This document shows positions 1 to 11,596 of a DNA stretch of 64,000 nucleotides, piece by piece. The notes beneath the pieces were generated by a model, which saw only the letters and a program-made list of their open reading frames with translations, made no database searches and was not told the DNA's origin. How positions within the stretch are numbered: the first letter of the stretch is position 1; every line of letters begins with the position of its first letter. The position numbers and the translations under genes are program-made. The DNA lies in assembly GCA_963920665.1 (NCBI GenBank), contig OY987267.1, positions 23,250,001-23,314,000 on the forward strand. Reading direction: 5' to 3'. The DNA comes from Straminergon stramineum (lineage: Eukaryota; Streptophyta; Bryopsida; Hypnales; Calliergonaceae).

Positions 1-1215
1 TTTTGGACACTTTTCCCGCATTTTGTAGAGTTTCTAGCTGCATTCTTTGAATATGTGGAAGGTCCTTTCAATTCTTGTTGCTTTGAGCCTAATCTAAACA
101 GTTTGTAGGTTTTAGTTGCTAATATTTGTGCGCTTGGATTTTCTTTAGACTTTGATTCATTGCTTCAAAATTATCATTTTGTACTAGCTTCTTTACATGG
201 GAATTTTAATCTTTTGAGAATTCCCACTAGAACCTTGACATGCAAAATTATGGTCCATGTTAAGTTTCTTCCATTGTTTCTATGTTTATGTTCTATTCCT
301 AACCAATGGCGAAGTCTTGGCTTTGGCCATACCATTGTGGCCTGTTCAAAACCCTCTCTTAGTTTTTGAACTGAAGTGGTACAAACAATAACATTTCTCT
401 AGCAATGACATGGCATCTATTATTGGAATGACGAGAGCCGTCTAACAAGAAAGAGTACAAGGGAATTGAAGAGAAATTGCAAAAAAAAGATAGTGTGACT
501 TGTGAGAAAAAAGGTTGAAAGATATCCTTGCGTAGCAAGAAGAACATGGGCCCATCAAATTGAAGATTGTGTCTAGTGAGTGGGGATCATTGCTAAGGTA
601 TTCAATGTAAATGATTTTTGACTATGAGTGTCCCTTACATAACTTTCCATGGCTTGTCTTTGAAAGGTTGGTCTTTAGAGGTAGTGTAAATTGTAGATGG
701 ACCACAATATTGTCCAATCTACAATTTAGTATATTTTTTAAACTAATGTAGCTTATAATGCGAATTTAGTTTAAATGATTGGCTGTGAGCCTCTTGGCCT
801 AGGGATCCTCAAAATTGTAGCCAAGGCCAACTCTCTAAATGGGCTTTACTACAATTCAAGGAACTCAAAGAAATTGCACATCACAATTCCTTTGACTTAT
901 AAAATTTCAAGTATAAAGTTTCATTCCTAGGTCTTCTCAATTCAAAGCTTGCATTGGTTGAAAATTTGTTTTCACACCTATGGCTTCTAGTAAAAAGAGG
1001 GCCTTATTGAAGAGTAAGAAAAAGACTTGTAAATTTTTTTAAGATTGTCATCAATGATTTCTTTTTGTTCAGGAAATTTGTCGCTTTATTGCTATTTCAG
1101 TTGGAACTTGTGCAATTACACTTTAAAGATTAATGAATTTTTGAAGGAAAATTGCTAAAGTTGTTATTCAGAGGGGTGATAATTAGTACCATTTTAGAAT
1201 GAATGTATTGGTGTA
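1..1215. other. AT-rich intergenic DNA
   Basis: No frame longer than about 70 codons is open here and none resembles a known protein. I see no terminal inverted repeats, tandem repeats or RNA gene in this stretch. Confidence 0.5.
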
Positions 1216-2144
1216 TTAAACCTTAAAGGTTTACGATGTATTGAGGCCCAAAATTGCTTCAAAGTGCTGAAACCCAAAGCAAGGCGAAAATCTTCATTTA
1301 TATTTATTCATTAACAAATCCAATCATAGGACTATTTAATTAACTTGTTAGAGTACATCCTCCAAAAATTTGATAATAAGAAACCTTGTTAATTGCAAGA
1401 TCAAGTTGCTAGAATTTCAAAAAGTATTTTCAACTCTCCTCAAATGTTTAAATTTCATCTTTCAAACTTTTTCCACAAAAATGTGTGGATCCTACAACTT
1501 TTTACTTTTCATGATATGTTGAAGAAATAAGTTGGGAATACCTATAAAATATTTCAAACAAAAAATATTTCATATTCATGCTTGAAAAAAATAGCAAGTA
1601 AAAGGCAATGGAGTATGATTTAAAATACTAAATTGTTAAGAATGTAGGTATGGAATTGAAAAATGCCAATCCCAATGGTTTTAATGATGTAAAAAACAAT
1701 CTACACCCAATGTTTTAAATTTGTTTCAAAAATATTAAAAATTGAGTTAGATAAAGGACTTCAAAGTTTATCTTAGATGGAAGAGATTCCATAACTACCA
1801 AAAAACTAATACTTCTCATAACTTTCATCTCTTTAATCAAAATGGAATGATTCAAAGCTTTCCATGTATATATAAATCTAGAAAACTATGCTCGAATTTC
1901 TCTTTCTTCAAAATTGTTTAGAGCTACACTATCTACCCATCGAGCAACAAAAATTACATATCATATAATAATTTTTTAACCATGTTAGTAATCAAAATTT
2001 ATGAAAATAGTTGTGCCTTAAAAGCTACTCTTTGGGCACATGTGTGTGAAAAATTCATCAAAAGAAAAAGAAAATTCCATTTGTAGTGAGTTGCCCCAAA
2101 TTGCTATGTTGCCAAAAAAACCAATTTGGTCCTTTAGGGATTAA
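1216..2144. mobile_element. TTAA-flanked TIR element, copy 1 (subfamily B)
   Basis: The left end reads TTAAACCTTAAAGG and the right end CCTTTAGGGATTAA, so the ends are imperfect inverted repeats of the TTAACCCCTAAAGG type, each carrying TTAA. The right half is clearly related to the element ending at 26259: both share the block GCTACTCTTTGGGCACATG / GCTACTCCTTGGGCACATG and the approach to the right end. No transposase frame is present, so it is non-autonomous and degenerate. Confidence 0.55.
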
Positions 2145-3440
2145 GATGGTTGTATGTGATCTTAGATGAACAATTGTTATTTCATCTACTTTAGACCTAT
2201 TTCATCCATATTTATAGATTTATTGCTTCATCATTCCAATAAGGATTACAATTAAGGACAGAGCCCTTCATAGTGCTACAATTTAGAAGCCACCTTGTTT
2301 GTGCCATTTTATTTCAATAGTATACATTTTAAACTTCCAAATGTACTCTACTAGTACATAGTGGTTATAGAATAGAAAAAAGTAGTCACATTGCACAAAT
2401 AGGATCTCTAATCTAAAGTAGTCGCTATATTAGAAAATTGGGAAAAAAAACACATCCATGGTCATCATTGACTTTAAAGATTGTTGTTTGCACTACCTAG
2501 CCAAACATAAAAATAAACTTACCTTAGTGGAAATTAGCCCCTTTTCTTTCAACCAATCCTCCTCCTTTCATTAGGTTTGGATTAGTTTGATGATTGTCAC
2601 TAATTGAAGATCGTTGTTTGCACTACCTAGCTAAATGGAAAATCAAGAATAGTGTGATTGTGAGGCTTTGTTCACCCCCAACCAAACCCTAAGTAACGTG
2701 TTGTATTATACAATGTGAAAGCAATTATAGATAGGATTTGGATTCAAAATGCAAGAGTTGATGCCATAGTCTTTGGCCAATAAACTTGCCCCTCTGTGGA
2801 AAATAATTGACCCCTTCTCTTTCATCCAATCTAAGCTTACCTCCGCTCTCTTTATCCTGGATTCATTTCATGATGTTTTTTCTCTTTTGCACAGTAATGA
2901 AAGGCTACTGTTGTTATTTAAAAAAAAACTAAAAGTGAAAAATTAAAATCATTGGAGTGAGGCTTGGCTTGGCTTGAAGCTTCAGATTGAAGCGTGTAAG
3001 TTAAGAATGGCTGCAATTGCTGTTGGAGAAGACATGCCGTGGAGCACGTTGGTGCCTCTTGGCATTCCAAGGCCTCAGTAGTCCATTAGAGAACTCCAGG
3101 ACTCCCTGTCCTTTTGTACCAGCTACTGTAAGCTAAGCTAGTGTGCCTTGGATGATAAAGGCGTACTCAGTTCCTCACTCGCTTCTCTTCCTTACTACTC
3201 TAGATTGCAATCAGATACGTTTGCCCAGCTGTGGCCCTGCTGCTCACTTGCTCAGTACACTCATCACACAGGCTCCGTCCGGCCATCACTCAGCCTGGAA
3301 TGCTGTAACTTACACTGCAGCTGCTTTGACAATGCAGTGGAACCCAACTGACGAACCTCCTGTCCATTTTCCTCACATGTGGAGATAGGCTTATTAGACT
3401 TTGCATTCACCCTCGTGACAACAATGGGGTGCAACTTGCA
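2145..3440. other. Intergenic DNA with a local imperfect duplication
   Basis: The block around 2470-2610 (GTTGTTTGCACTACCTAGC, followed by a CCTTTTCTTTCAACCAATC segment) is repeated in diverged form at 2609-2880, as an imperfect tandem duplication. From 2980 the base composition becomes GC-richer. A 24-codon open frame at 3007-3081 has a good start context (AAGAATGG) but is too short to call. No gene is assigned. Confidence 0.4.
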
Positions 3441-6400
3441 AGTCTCCAAAAATTAGAGCATCCATCCATCAACGGCAAGTCTCAACCACCCACCCCACCC
3501 CACCCCTTTTTACTTTTTGAGAAAGTGCCAAAGTGCCAGGGTGGCGATTACTTAAAATTTGTTGCAAGTATTGTATTTCTACATTCATCCATCTTCTGGA
3601 CCAAAAAATACTTTTCAATCACATTCATTCACTTTTTCATCCAAATTTGGCAGATTCATCCACATTTTAAATAGAAGTGGAAAATTTCTGGCAAAAAAAG
3701 ATTACTTTTTTCTGCTGAAAAGTAGACATTTATTTTGGAATGGGGCAATATGTCCCCGTGGTGCCAAAAAAAAAAGGGCTGGTCTCAACGAATTAGAGCA
3801 TCCGTCCATCACTCCAAGTATCCAAAACTACGGTATCCGCCATCCAAGTCTCGAAATATGATCAACCCAAGTGACTCAGTCAAATACAGAATTTAATATT
3901 CCTAGTATTTTACAGCAGCAGAATAACTCCTTCAGTTGTTAGAGACTTTGCACCGTTTTGCGAAATACTCAATGGGACTTATCAAGGAAAGGAATTGATT
4001 CCAATAAGTTAGTAATATTTCAACTTCCAGATTTAGCACAAATGTTGCGTGAAACGCCCAAATGACTGACTCAGCAAAGACTCGCACACGTAGTTTGGTC
4101 GCGATAAAATAGGCACTGGGTGACTTGACTTGACTTGACTTGACTGACTGACTGACTGACTGACTGTGTTGGGAGAATATCCTTTGAATGTCTTTAAAAA
4201 AATGTGAAAGTCAGAACCAGAAGTACGTTAGGTGAAGGAGCGGATCAATCAACAATGCTGATTGAGAAATCTTCCCAACTCGGAGTTCTTTCCAGATCAT
4301 ATGCTCATCTTGTCAATTTCATAATACATAAGCTTACTGGCGTGATTTTAACCCTGTAACGATGCGACGCTGGGGTGCTCTTGGTTTCTGATGTAATTGA
4401 ATCTCTGTACTTCTGAAAAAAGAAAGGCATTCAATGAGATCGGACTCATGCCTAAGAAGACTCTGTATGTCCCCACCTCCCACCATAAAAACAGTAGATG
4501 ATGAATTTCTTCACTGGCTACTACAGAGATATCCTTTGTCATTCATCGGACAATTTCAGTCCTCAACGTCATTCCAGGGTTAAAGCGCCAAAATGGTGAT
4601 TTTCAACTCTTGAAGGCTTTCAGGCCCAAAGAGAGCCTGCATAATGGGTGGATTATGAATGGTTTCAAGAGCTAATTGTTGGATTTACAGAAAAAGGTTG
4701 AAGTACATCCAAGTATGCTAAAAAGGTATTTTTTGGTTTACTCTTTAACAATACAATTAGAGTGGTAACTTGGTGTCCCATGATTATTGTGCAAGGTTTA
4801 GAATGAGTTCATGTAGGGATGGGAAGAAAAAGAAAACTCACACATATGAAGATATGATGTCTATATTCTACTCATGCCACAATTTGTTTTGCCAAAAATG
4901 CTCAAAATCTATGTACACCTTCCTAATGGGGACTCTTAAGGATGGAGGGAGATTCAGATTTCTAGATGCTAGTGTGGAAAAGTGTTAATGTTGTGAATTT
5001 TTTCCAATGTAACGAAACAAGGACCATCTTCTTTTCTTTTCTTTTCTTTACCTTTTTTTTTTAATTTTCTAAGGTGATAGTTTATGAAATTAAATCCATT
5101 GATGTTTGAAAGATAGCTTGAGATTGCAAACGATGATCCAGTAGATATCCAATCGTCAATGGTCAATCTTCCAAATGATTGAGGGTGAAATCCTTACTCC
5201 AAAGTCTCGAAAATTAGATTATCTATACATTAAGACAAGTTGTTTGTTTTGTTTTGTTACATTGAGATCTCCCGGACTGTGTGTCCCCCAGTCAAGTTCT
5301 TGGTACCGTCACAAAGCCCTCGGCAAGGAGGGGTGCATGGGCTTAGTTTAGTGGCGTTTTGACTTATGATGGGAAAATTATTGAATTTCAAAGTTTTTTT
5401 CGAATTAGAAAATTAGAAAATTACTTTTACTTTGATTTTGACTGTGGCAACGGCACAGGGCACACTAGTATCTCTTGTAAGGTTGTAAAAGTCCTTCTGA
5501 TCTAAGTTAGATTCTACGAGAATGCCAAGAGTCAATCTATCCAAGAATGCCTGCTCGTGCACTTCAAACTGATTGTCTGTCTTCATTGGCAATTTGGCAT
5601 GTGTGGAAATGTTCATCAGGACATATAGTTATTCAAAGATTTACTCGACTTAGCCGTTACTTAAGCAAGGACTCCTCATGGTACACAATCTACATCAAAA
5701 GGACGATCAGGGTCTTATCTAATGCTCTGAGAACTCACCCTTCTCCACTCCACTGTGCATGGCAACCAAACAAAAAAAGATTAAAAAAAACGTGACACTC
5801 ACGGAGCATGGCATGCATAGAACTCAGTGAATGGCCAAAGCGTGATTCCAGTTTCTGTAGTTTTTGCTACCTCCCAGTCTCCCACCTAACATGATGTCAA
5901 CAGTGTGCACAAATCCAACTTGTTGATTCAGTGCGAGATGACAACCCCACGGCCTGGGCTCCTCACTAGTTCGTAGTTTTTGGTCTGCCTACAGTCGTCT
6001 GTGTTGCGTGATATACTGTTTCTTCTTCAGGGTTAAGCCCACTGTTACGGGAGTTCAGCTTCATGCAATGGAAGCCTTCATTTGCTTCAAACAAAAAGAA
6101 GAAGAAGAGGTTGTGCACAAATAGAATGTGGATCCCTGTTTCACGGGTGTTAAAGACAGATCTTTAATATTAACTTCATTGATTCTGACAGAAGGGGAGG
6201 AGGCCTTGCATTGCCAAAAGATACCCTATGGGAGTTGGAGCAGCCATGTTAATCGAAAAGCGAGTCTGTGCTTTACGGAAAGAGACTCTCGTAATGTAGC
6301 CGCTTGTTTTGCAAAGAATGCAAACTTTCGCATAGGCATGAAATTTTAATTCTCAAATAAAATTTAGTATGCTTTAGGGAGCCTTCTGGGAGTCTTCAGG

Positions 6401-8440
6401 TGTCGTCATCTTTAGCTATTCTGGCGCCAAAAATTGAGACTCCAGTATCTGAAAGCTAAGAGAAGGATAGATTTACGTTTCAGGCCATGCGTCCTGAAAA
6501 TGCCAAAGTCTTGGAATCCAGCCTTGAAAATTGACTAGGCAAATGCAAACACAACCGCTTACAACCATGACTCAGTGCTTGATTCATGGACAGTAATGCA
6601 CTGAAAGCTCCTTGTCAGCAGGATTAACCACATGGGCACTCGGACCTAAGCATTGCTTTCGAAATCGATTTCAGAAATTTGTGAAATGTCTGGATGGATC
6701 ACCAAGGAAGATCAATCCCACACATTGCGTGGACAAAGAAAGCAAGGAGATTTAGGAATCTTCCATGGACGAAGTACAAGCAAACATAAAATTATAGCCA
6801 CTTAGTCATCTACGATCGGAGGCACGATTCAGATAGCAATCTTGGTAGTGGATGTTTTTTCATTTCTCTCACCCATCTAGGCTGCTACATTGTTTGTTTC
6901 CGGCAAGATTTGATGCAGAAAGATGCTTGGATTCCATATTTTCTTTGAGTTTCAATGCCGCATACAATCCATCTGAAATTGACCGAAATGGCATATCCTG
7001 TTAGTGCTGGATATTCTTGACTTGAAGGGTCTTACACGATTCTTCCAAAACGGGACAGCGAGCTCTGTGTCTGAGTTAGGGGTTTATTACGGGAACTCGG
7101 ATTTGATCAGGCACTCAGGCTCCACATTCAGTTAGAGATAAAGAAAACCGTTCACCACATGTCCGACAAAAAGGTGGATTTCAGTGAAAGGGGCGAGGTT
7201 GCTTAAGCCGCTTCACTGACACCTCCAATCTGCACTTATCATAGTTTGTGGGTGGTTCTACCATATCATAGTTTTCGATCTCTGGACACTGGAAAGTGCT
7301 AGTTTTGAAATCTCTTAAAACTGAAAAAGTAACAACTCGAATGTCCCAACTTTGGCCCTTCAAAAGACGCCCTTTTCACAAAGATGACTTTGCATGAGGT
7401 GATCTGGTGTTCCTAACAGGGTCCAATAACTTCATAATATTGAGGAGCCTTTCGCAAAATATGCAAATCGAAACCAACTGGTACTTCATCTCTTTCAACA
7501 TTTGCAACCACACTCCCGTTGCATTCTCCTGCAATTGCTGTAATGCGCCTCAAGAAAGCCTAAGATTTCATGGTTTAGCAAGAACAAAAGAATGAAAATT
7601 AGCACGGACGAAGAACGTGCCGAATAAAATCGTGACACTCTTTGTATTTAGTACTCCGTATAAGAGATGAGAGATGTCGGCCCTGCTACGAAGCGTTCAT
7701 ATTGTAAGTATTAGTTTGATAAAGAATGACTTGTCCTGGGGCTTGGGTAGAAAATACTATTTGTGTCCATTCAAGCACTTTACCATATTTTGTTTGTGAT
7801 TCTTTGGAAGATATCTTAGAGTACAAGAATCAAATTTCTTGAGATACACCACCTGCTAATTAATAAGTAAATGCAAGTGCACAAATAGGTGAATTGCAGT
7901 TGGTAACAGGGCATGGTTTAGGAGACGGATCAAGTGACTAAATTTTATAGCACCTTCCTTGAGATTGAAAGGGCATCAACTTCCACTGTCCCAGTGAATT
8001 TCGGCGCTCTGAAACACATTTGATAATTGCTGCTTCTGGCAGAGATATTGTATGTATACATGTGATAAAAGATGCTAGTGAGAGTCAGAATTGGACAGAC
8101 TTTTGAGGGTATATATATCACGTGGGCAATGGAATGTGATGAGCCTCAATGCGGGTTCTTTCGTCGTTTACTCTTTGAAGCATTATGATTCTGTTTTGGT
8201 TTTCCAAAAGTACTTTGAATTTCTGAGATAAAAATACAATATCCTATCTTGTGGCCAGCACCCTCCGATTTTAACACAATTCATCAATGTCTTGAGTTCT
8301 GCTTTTTCCATTTGATTATACTTCAAAATGGTATGATCTCTGAAGATTATATATGAAGCGTTCAGAATTGATCATATGCTTGAGAGATAGAAAATTGTTC
8401 GGAGCTGGACCACTTTAGGATCTGAGACACTCTGAGAGAA
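3441..8440. other. Moderately GC-rich intergenic DNA without a recognisable gene
   Basis: Composition is nearer to coding DNA than the flanks, but every open frame is under about 85 codons and none shows a known motif. A motif ATTAGAGCATCC occurs twice in the same orientation (near 3453 and 3791). It resembles a Harbinger-like MITE terminus, but no matching right end is visible. The region could hold untranslated or decayed gene sequence. Confidence 0.35.
4121..4166. repeat. Compound microsatellite (TGACT)n-(TGAC)n
   Basis: Pentamer repeats TGACT (four full units plus) run directly into about six tetramer repeats TGAC, giving a 46-bp compound microsatellite. Confidence 0.9.
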
Positions 8441-8749
8441 ATGGTGGCTATGGCTGTGGCTGTCGTTACCATTGCGCAAGACATCGTGCTTCAAGATACA
8501 TCCTTATTCGGCCGATTTCTCAAAGCCTGCTCTTGGAGAGCTCTTGAAAGTAGTTGCTTTGGAAAATTAACATCAGATTTCTTCACGAGTTCAAAATTTC
8601 CCATTTCCTGTGATTTGCGTGGAAACAGCACACCGGTAAATTGCCGAAATGCTGGTCTTAGCTGCAGTTTCCAATTTGTGGAGAAACTGGATAGTACCAA
8701 TTGCGCAATTCTGTTTACTGGAGCAATTCTCGCCCAGAGTTGCCATTGA
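8441..8749 (+). CDS. Hypothetical small ORF, 102 aa
   Basis: An open frame of 102 codons starts at an ATG in a favourable context (GAGAAATGG: purine at -3, G at +4) and ends at TGA. The N-terminus is hydrophobic and alanine/valine-rich (MVAMAVAVVTIAQ). The rest contains seven cysteines, four of them in the C-terminal 40 residues. I do not recognise the protein. It sits in a GC-richer stretch, but there is no splice or homology support. It could be a small gene, a first exon or a chance frame. Confidence 0.22.
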   Translation: MVAMAVAVVTIAQDIVLQDTSLFGRFLKACSWRALESSCFGKLTSDFFTSSKFPISCDLRGNSTPVNCRNAGLSCSFQFVEKLDSTNCAILFTGAILAQSCH

Positions 8750-9081
8750 ATGAACTCAGGTTAATTTCCAGTGCAAGGGTAGAGTAGCCAGGCCTTAGAT
8801 CGTTCCCCATGGAACGCCTTCCTCTAATTCTGGATGGAAAATAAACTAGGGTACACCATCCCATTGCCGCCATCTTCCCGTTACCGACACCTAACTTTTG
8901 GCTCCATTACCACCACAAAACTCCTCTAACTCCATTTACTCCATTTACTTTACTGACAAAATCAGCACATTAACTCTAATTTGGGTAATGTGTCAATCTT
9001 TGATTGGAGAATATCCATGTGCTAATAGATACACTTAAAGGTGGTAATGGGTTGTTAATATGACATTTATGACTCTATTCC
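8750..9081. other. Intergenic DNA
   Basis: No gene seen. Short complementary segments CCATTACCACC (near 8904) and GGTGGTAATGG (near 9040) suggest a worn inverted repeat, but the termini cannot be defined. Confidence 0.3.
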
Positions 9082-9223
9082 GTGGGCGGTTTTTTGTTTT
9101 GTTTTGTTTTTTTTGACACAAATAAAGGCGGACCTATATTGCAAAAGAATGAGAGTACAAGGACCCAGCCGCAAGCGGCCTGGGACAAGAACCAAGAGAA
9201 GCAGTGCATGTGGGCGGTTTTTT
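9082..9223 (-). mobile_element. Short retroposed insertion (5'-truncated LINE or SINE tail) with 14-bp target duplication
   Basis: The 14-bp direct repeat GTGGGCGGTTTTTT occurs at 9082-9095 and 9210-9223. Between them lies a 114-bp insert that on the minus strand ends in an A-rich tail (AAAAAAAACAAAACAAAAC). Long target duplication plus an A-rich 3' end is the signature of target-primed reverse transcription. The minus-strand sequence before the tail (GTCCTTGTACTCTCATTC, then CCTTTATTTGTGTC) looks like the 3' untranslated end of a plant LINE. No reverse transcriptase remains. Confidence 0.75.
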
Positions 9224-9886
9224 AATTTCAGGACAGTCAACTTCAAAAATTCACAGAAATTACAATTTTAATTGGAAAACTATAATTCCACACGGACTTG
9301 ATTTGTGAAACATGCACACACCTTTGAAAAATAGGTGACCCTGTTGGAGTTGGCTCCAACATAGTCAGACTGCTAATCAGGGTGGTAATAGGTTGGTTTA
9401 CTACTTTACCTCTGAGTAGAAAACTCAAAATTGAGATTAGTAAAAGTGCAACAATAATTGATATTGAATGAATTCATTTTTGAGAATGTGAATGTGGTGA
9501 GTTTGTAAGGGGACGATTTCTGGTCAGCTTTCTTTCAATTTTACCACAACACTACCGTTATGTTGAATCGTAAAATGAAATATGAGCTTCAACGAGGGAG
9601 CTGAACGCTGGAAGGAGAATCTGAACGCTTGAACAGAAGTGTGCTGTAATTTATGCATACTTTCCAAAAACGAGAGTAGCCATTTCAGGATGATTGATAA
9701 GGTAGGAGGTCCATAAAGTGTCTATCTAAGAGTTGGAACTGAATTTTGGGGAGGTGAAACTTCTTCAAATATTTTTCACGAATTTGTTTTTGAAAGACAA
9801 GAAGAATTGACATCTAACCCAAGCTGTTTCATTTTTTTTGGAGCTTTGTAGAATTTCTTATGAATTTTTGAAGTTGAAATGGCATA
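9224..9886. other. Intergenic DNA
   Basis: No gene, RNA or repeat structure recognised in this stretch. Confidence 0.4.
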
Positions 9887-10001
9887 GGGCTCTAAAACCG
9901 TCCACCTCCTCAAATGTACACAATTGGTACATCCATGTAAAGATGAAAATATTCCTTGTACAAATAGTGTACATTTGAGAGGTGGGCGGTTCAAAATGCC
10001 C
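9887..10001. mobile_element. Foldback MITE, 115 bp, TA target duplication
   Basis: Arms of about 35 bp are inverted repeats: the left begins GGGCTCTAAAACCGTCCACC and the right, reverse-complemented, begins GGGCATTTTGAACCGCCCAC. Both continue into CTC(or CTCC)AAATGTACAC. TA lies immediately outside both ends (9885-9886 and 10002-10003). Nearly the whole element can fold as one hairpin. The TA duplication fits a Tc1/mariner-type or Harbinger-type MITE. Confidence 0.7.
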
Positions 10002-10305
10002 TAACGGAGTTCAAGCCTCCTACCTTAATGACACCTCACAAACTATGTTGTGGCATTTTTACAAATTCCATGACTTGTCACTTGCTCAAATGGACCCATT
10101 TATTATCATAAATGACCGCCAACTCTACATAAATTTATATTGCCCTAAATTTTACATTGATATTGTCCTTCAAATATGCACCATTTGGATATCATGTTTG
10201 TCTAATTTTTCACCCAAAAGTAGGTGTAGACATTCCATACAGGATGAGTCTAGGTGAAGTTACCTGACCAGACCTCCACACCTTTGACAAATGAATTGTC
10301 ACAAT

Positions 10306-11596
10306 CACTACAAGAAAATGCACCATGAATCAACAAAATAATGTGAGTTTGGACGATTTGATTAAAACTCACAAGAGCATTCTCTATCCAATGGGTAATT
10401 TGGCCCTCCATATTTATTTCTAACTTTTGACTTGTATTGCCTTAGTTTCAAAAATAAATCCATGGCTTCTAGTGGGCAACTAGTATGAGTACCACAAATT
10501 TATTTTGAGACAAATGGAGTATTTAATTAGAACTTGAAATTTCTATCATTAGAAGCACATCCAAAAGCACTTTGAGTAGGTACAAGAAAACTCACATTTT
10601 GACATTCAAAAATGAAAATAAATTGCTCAAGATGCTAGCTAAAAGATAGAATTATATAGAGATCCACTTATATGGAGTGCCATTGGCTAAATTTTGCTTT
10701 GGTAATCTAGATTTGTCAAAACCTCTATAATTTGTTTGTTCTATAATTGAAACAAATTATTTTCATTGTCCAATGTCTAAATTTGAGTTTTCTTATACCT
10801 ACTCAAAGTGTTGTGGGATGTGTTTCCAATGATAGGAATTTGAAATTCTAATTATATACCAATCAAAAGTTAGAAATATATTTGGATGGTTGCTACAATA
10901 CACCAATTGGACTCGGGATGCTCTTCACTATCCTTTACATCTAACCAAATCCAAGCTGATTTGTTGTGTCAAAGGCCAAGAATCCTCACTTGTCATTGGA
11001 CAAAATGTTGAAACTAGTCCCAAACCCTTTACACATAGAGGCCGGGCCAATTTGGTGGAATGAATTTTTTTATTCAAAAAAAATGATGCAACATGGCATG
11101 AGCTCGATGAATTGGATGCTCCAAAATGGGAGGCCAATTCTCAACCTTGAGGCCAATGTCAAATTTCAATTAAAAAAAATTCATAAAATATTTTAATTTT
11201 TTTCAACAAATCAAATCCACTGGATTTAGCGCAATTAGCCTTAAGGAGAATTGGCCCAGCCCCTTGGTGTAAAATAGCCCTAAAAATTTCAGCCCCTCTA
11301 TCTCTCTCTTTTCTAGGTTTTGTTGGTTTGGCCCAACTTCTTGGCCTCAAGGCCTTTATATATGGGAGAATTGCCCCCCATTATAATCTTATTTTAATGA
11401 GTAGTTGAGGCCGGCCTACAGCCCCAAAAGGGCTGAAATTTTGTGCAATTGTCCTCAAGGAGAATTGACTTGGCCTCTATATATAAAGCAACCCTAAGTA
11501 CTTGAAACCAACATTTAGATTTCAGTTGATTGTGTCTAAATCAAAGGGGTCCAACCCAAATAATTTTGTTGAATGATATTAATCTTTCTTGTAGTG
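10306..11596. mobile_element. Candidate CACTA-type element with CACTACAAGAAA termini
   Basis: The left end CACTACAAGAAAATG and right end CTTTCTTGTAGTG match the classic plant CACTA terminus CACTACAAGAAA in opposite orientation, 1291 bp apart. No transposase is encoded. Internal arms at about 10535-10620 and 10767-10860 are inverted repeats of each other, and a third relative lies at 52826-52918. The flanking trinucleotides (AAT left, TAA right) do not match, so the boundaries or integrity are uncertain. Confidence 0.5.
10437..10519. mobile_element. Small Stowaway-like MITE nested in the CACTA element
   Basis: An 83-bp segment is flanked by TA on both sides. Its ends are inverted and related to the Stowaway terminus: the right end read inward is CTCCATTTGTCTCAAAATAA and the left end is TTGCCTTAGTTTCAAAAATA. 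Several mismatches and a one-base indel make it an old copy. Confidence 0.4.

Noticed and set aside
3007..3081. 24-codon frame with a strong start context
   Set aside because: Too short, and no donor site continues it convincingly.
3453..3802. Two ATTAGAGCATCC motifs as ends of a Harbinger-like MITE
   Set aside because: Both are in the same orientation and no complementary right terminus was found.
5280..5360. GC-rich patch near 5.3 kb as a structural RNA
   Set aside because: No stable stem set or known RNA motif could be identified by eye.
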